The notes below the pieces were generated by a model, which ran no database searches, was not told the origin of the DNA, and saw only the letters and a program-made list of their open reading frames with translations. A DNA stretch of 64,000 nucleotides, taken from positions 1 through 64,000 of the forward strand of contig CAJAJL010000077.1 of the NCBI GenBank assembly GCA_903940125.1, given 5' to 3'. Positions 63,386 through 64,000 of the stretch are shown piece after piece. A program made the translations under genes and the position numbers. The stretch is from an uncultured Chlorobiaceae bacterium. GTDB taxonomy: Bacteria > Bacteroidota > Chlorobiia > Chlorobiales > Chlorobiaceae. Numbering within the stretch: the stretch's first letter is position 1; every line of letters starts with the position of its first letter.

Positions 63386-64000
63386 TTATGTGGTATATTC
63401 AGCCATCGATCGCAACAGCACATCACTTTCAATCATTCCATCAACAAGATTGATCCTCCGCCCTGCACGGTTTGCAAACTCCTCATCGTGAGTAACAACA
63501 ATAACAGTCTGATGCAGCTCCCTGTTGAGCCGGTCAAAAAGATTATAGACATTGTTCGCAGAACGGGAATCGAGATTGCCAGTCGGCTCATCCCCAAGGA
63601 GTACCTTCGGCTCGTTTGCCAAAGCACGGGCAATGGCCACACGCTGCTGCTGACCCCCGGAAAGCTGGCTTGGCTTGTTGGTGTACTTGTTCTGCATCTC
63701 TACCAGATCGAGCAGCATCTTTGCTCGATCCCTGATCTCCTTCCTGTTGCGCCTGCCATTGATCATCATGGGCATACTGACATTCTCGACAGCGTTAAAC
63801 TCCGGAAGTAAAAAATGAAACTGATAGATAAACCCTATCTTTTCATTCCGGATCTGGTTCATTTCTTTTTCACTCTTGTCGTTAATCGCCTCTCCATCGA
63901 GCCACACCTTCCCTGCAGTTGGCTTGTCAAGCCCTCCCATAATATAGAGTAGTGTTGATTTACCGGAACCGGAAGGGCCTGTAATCGCGACAAACTCTCC
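63386..64000 (-). CDS. ABC transporter ATP-binding protein (LolD/MacB-type), 5' end beyond window
   Basis: [36 protein letters not shown]...[33 protein letters not shown]; frame open to the window edge. Confidence 0.95.
   Translation of the reverse strand, partial: GEFVAITGPSGSGKSTLLYIMGGLDKPTAGKVWLDGEAINDKSEKEMNQIRNEKIGFIYQFHFLLPEFNAVENVSMPMMINGRRNRKEIRDRAKMLLDLVEMQNKYTNKPSQLSGGQQQRVAIARALANEPKVLLGDEPTGNLDSRSANNVYNLFDRLNRELHQTVIVVTHDEEFANRAGRRINLVDGMIESDVLLRSMAEYTT

Overview
The window reads as a chromosomal segment of a green sulfur bacterium (Chlorobiaceae-like). That is inferred from gene content: a CruA-type lycopene cyclase, NfnAB/SudAB-type subunits, pyruvate phosphate dikinase, a ferrochelatase-like protein and B12 radical SAM genes. 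About 60 kb (ca. 4.07-64 kb) is dense core housekeeping: ruvC, yebC, pheA, polA, an Omp85 protein, rpe, trpC, carB N-half, purD, lpxK, ppdK, uvrA, folP, smc, nusB, nth, pabBC, ppx/gppA, sua5, rluB, scpB, hisA, hisH, nfnAB, hisI, ubiE/menG, ligA, cruA-like. The first ~4.07 kb, directly downstream of ruvC, is a decayed accessory island. It holds an ISL3-family transposase that truncates a gene, a tyrosine-recombinase fragment fused to the debris of an exported protein, a ParE/RelE-type toxin-antitoxin pair, and what looks like an orphan diversity-generating retroelement (DGR) template/variable-repeat pair. The DGR candidate is the most interesting signal. A non-coding, AAC-rich, TR-like segment (ca. 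3095-3220, minus sense) resembles the 3' end of a formylglycine-generating-enzyme (FGE/SUMF1, C-type lectin fold) fragment (ca. 3697-3800). All six alignable AAC codons differ only at the A positions and keep the terminal C. No reverse transcriptase is visible in the window. Other notable items: a 52-aa HiPIP-like Cys4 protein missing from the ORF track, an Omp85 gene whose signal peptide is out of frame across a T10 tract, a NYN-nuclease + S1-like fusion, an HhH + beta-barrel-like exported protein, and a half-length carB overlapping trpC. All calls come from reading the sequence; no database search was run.
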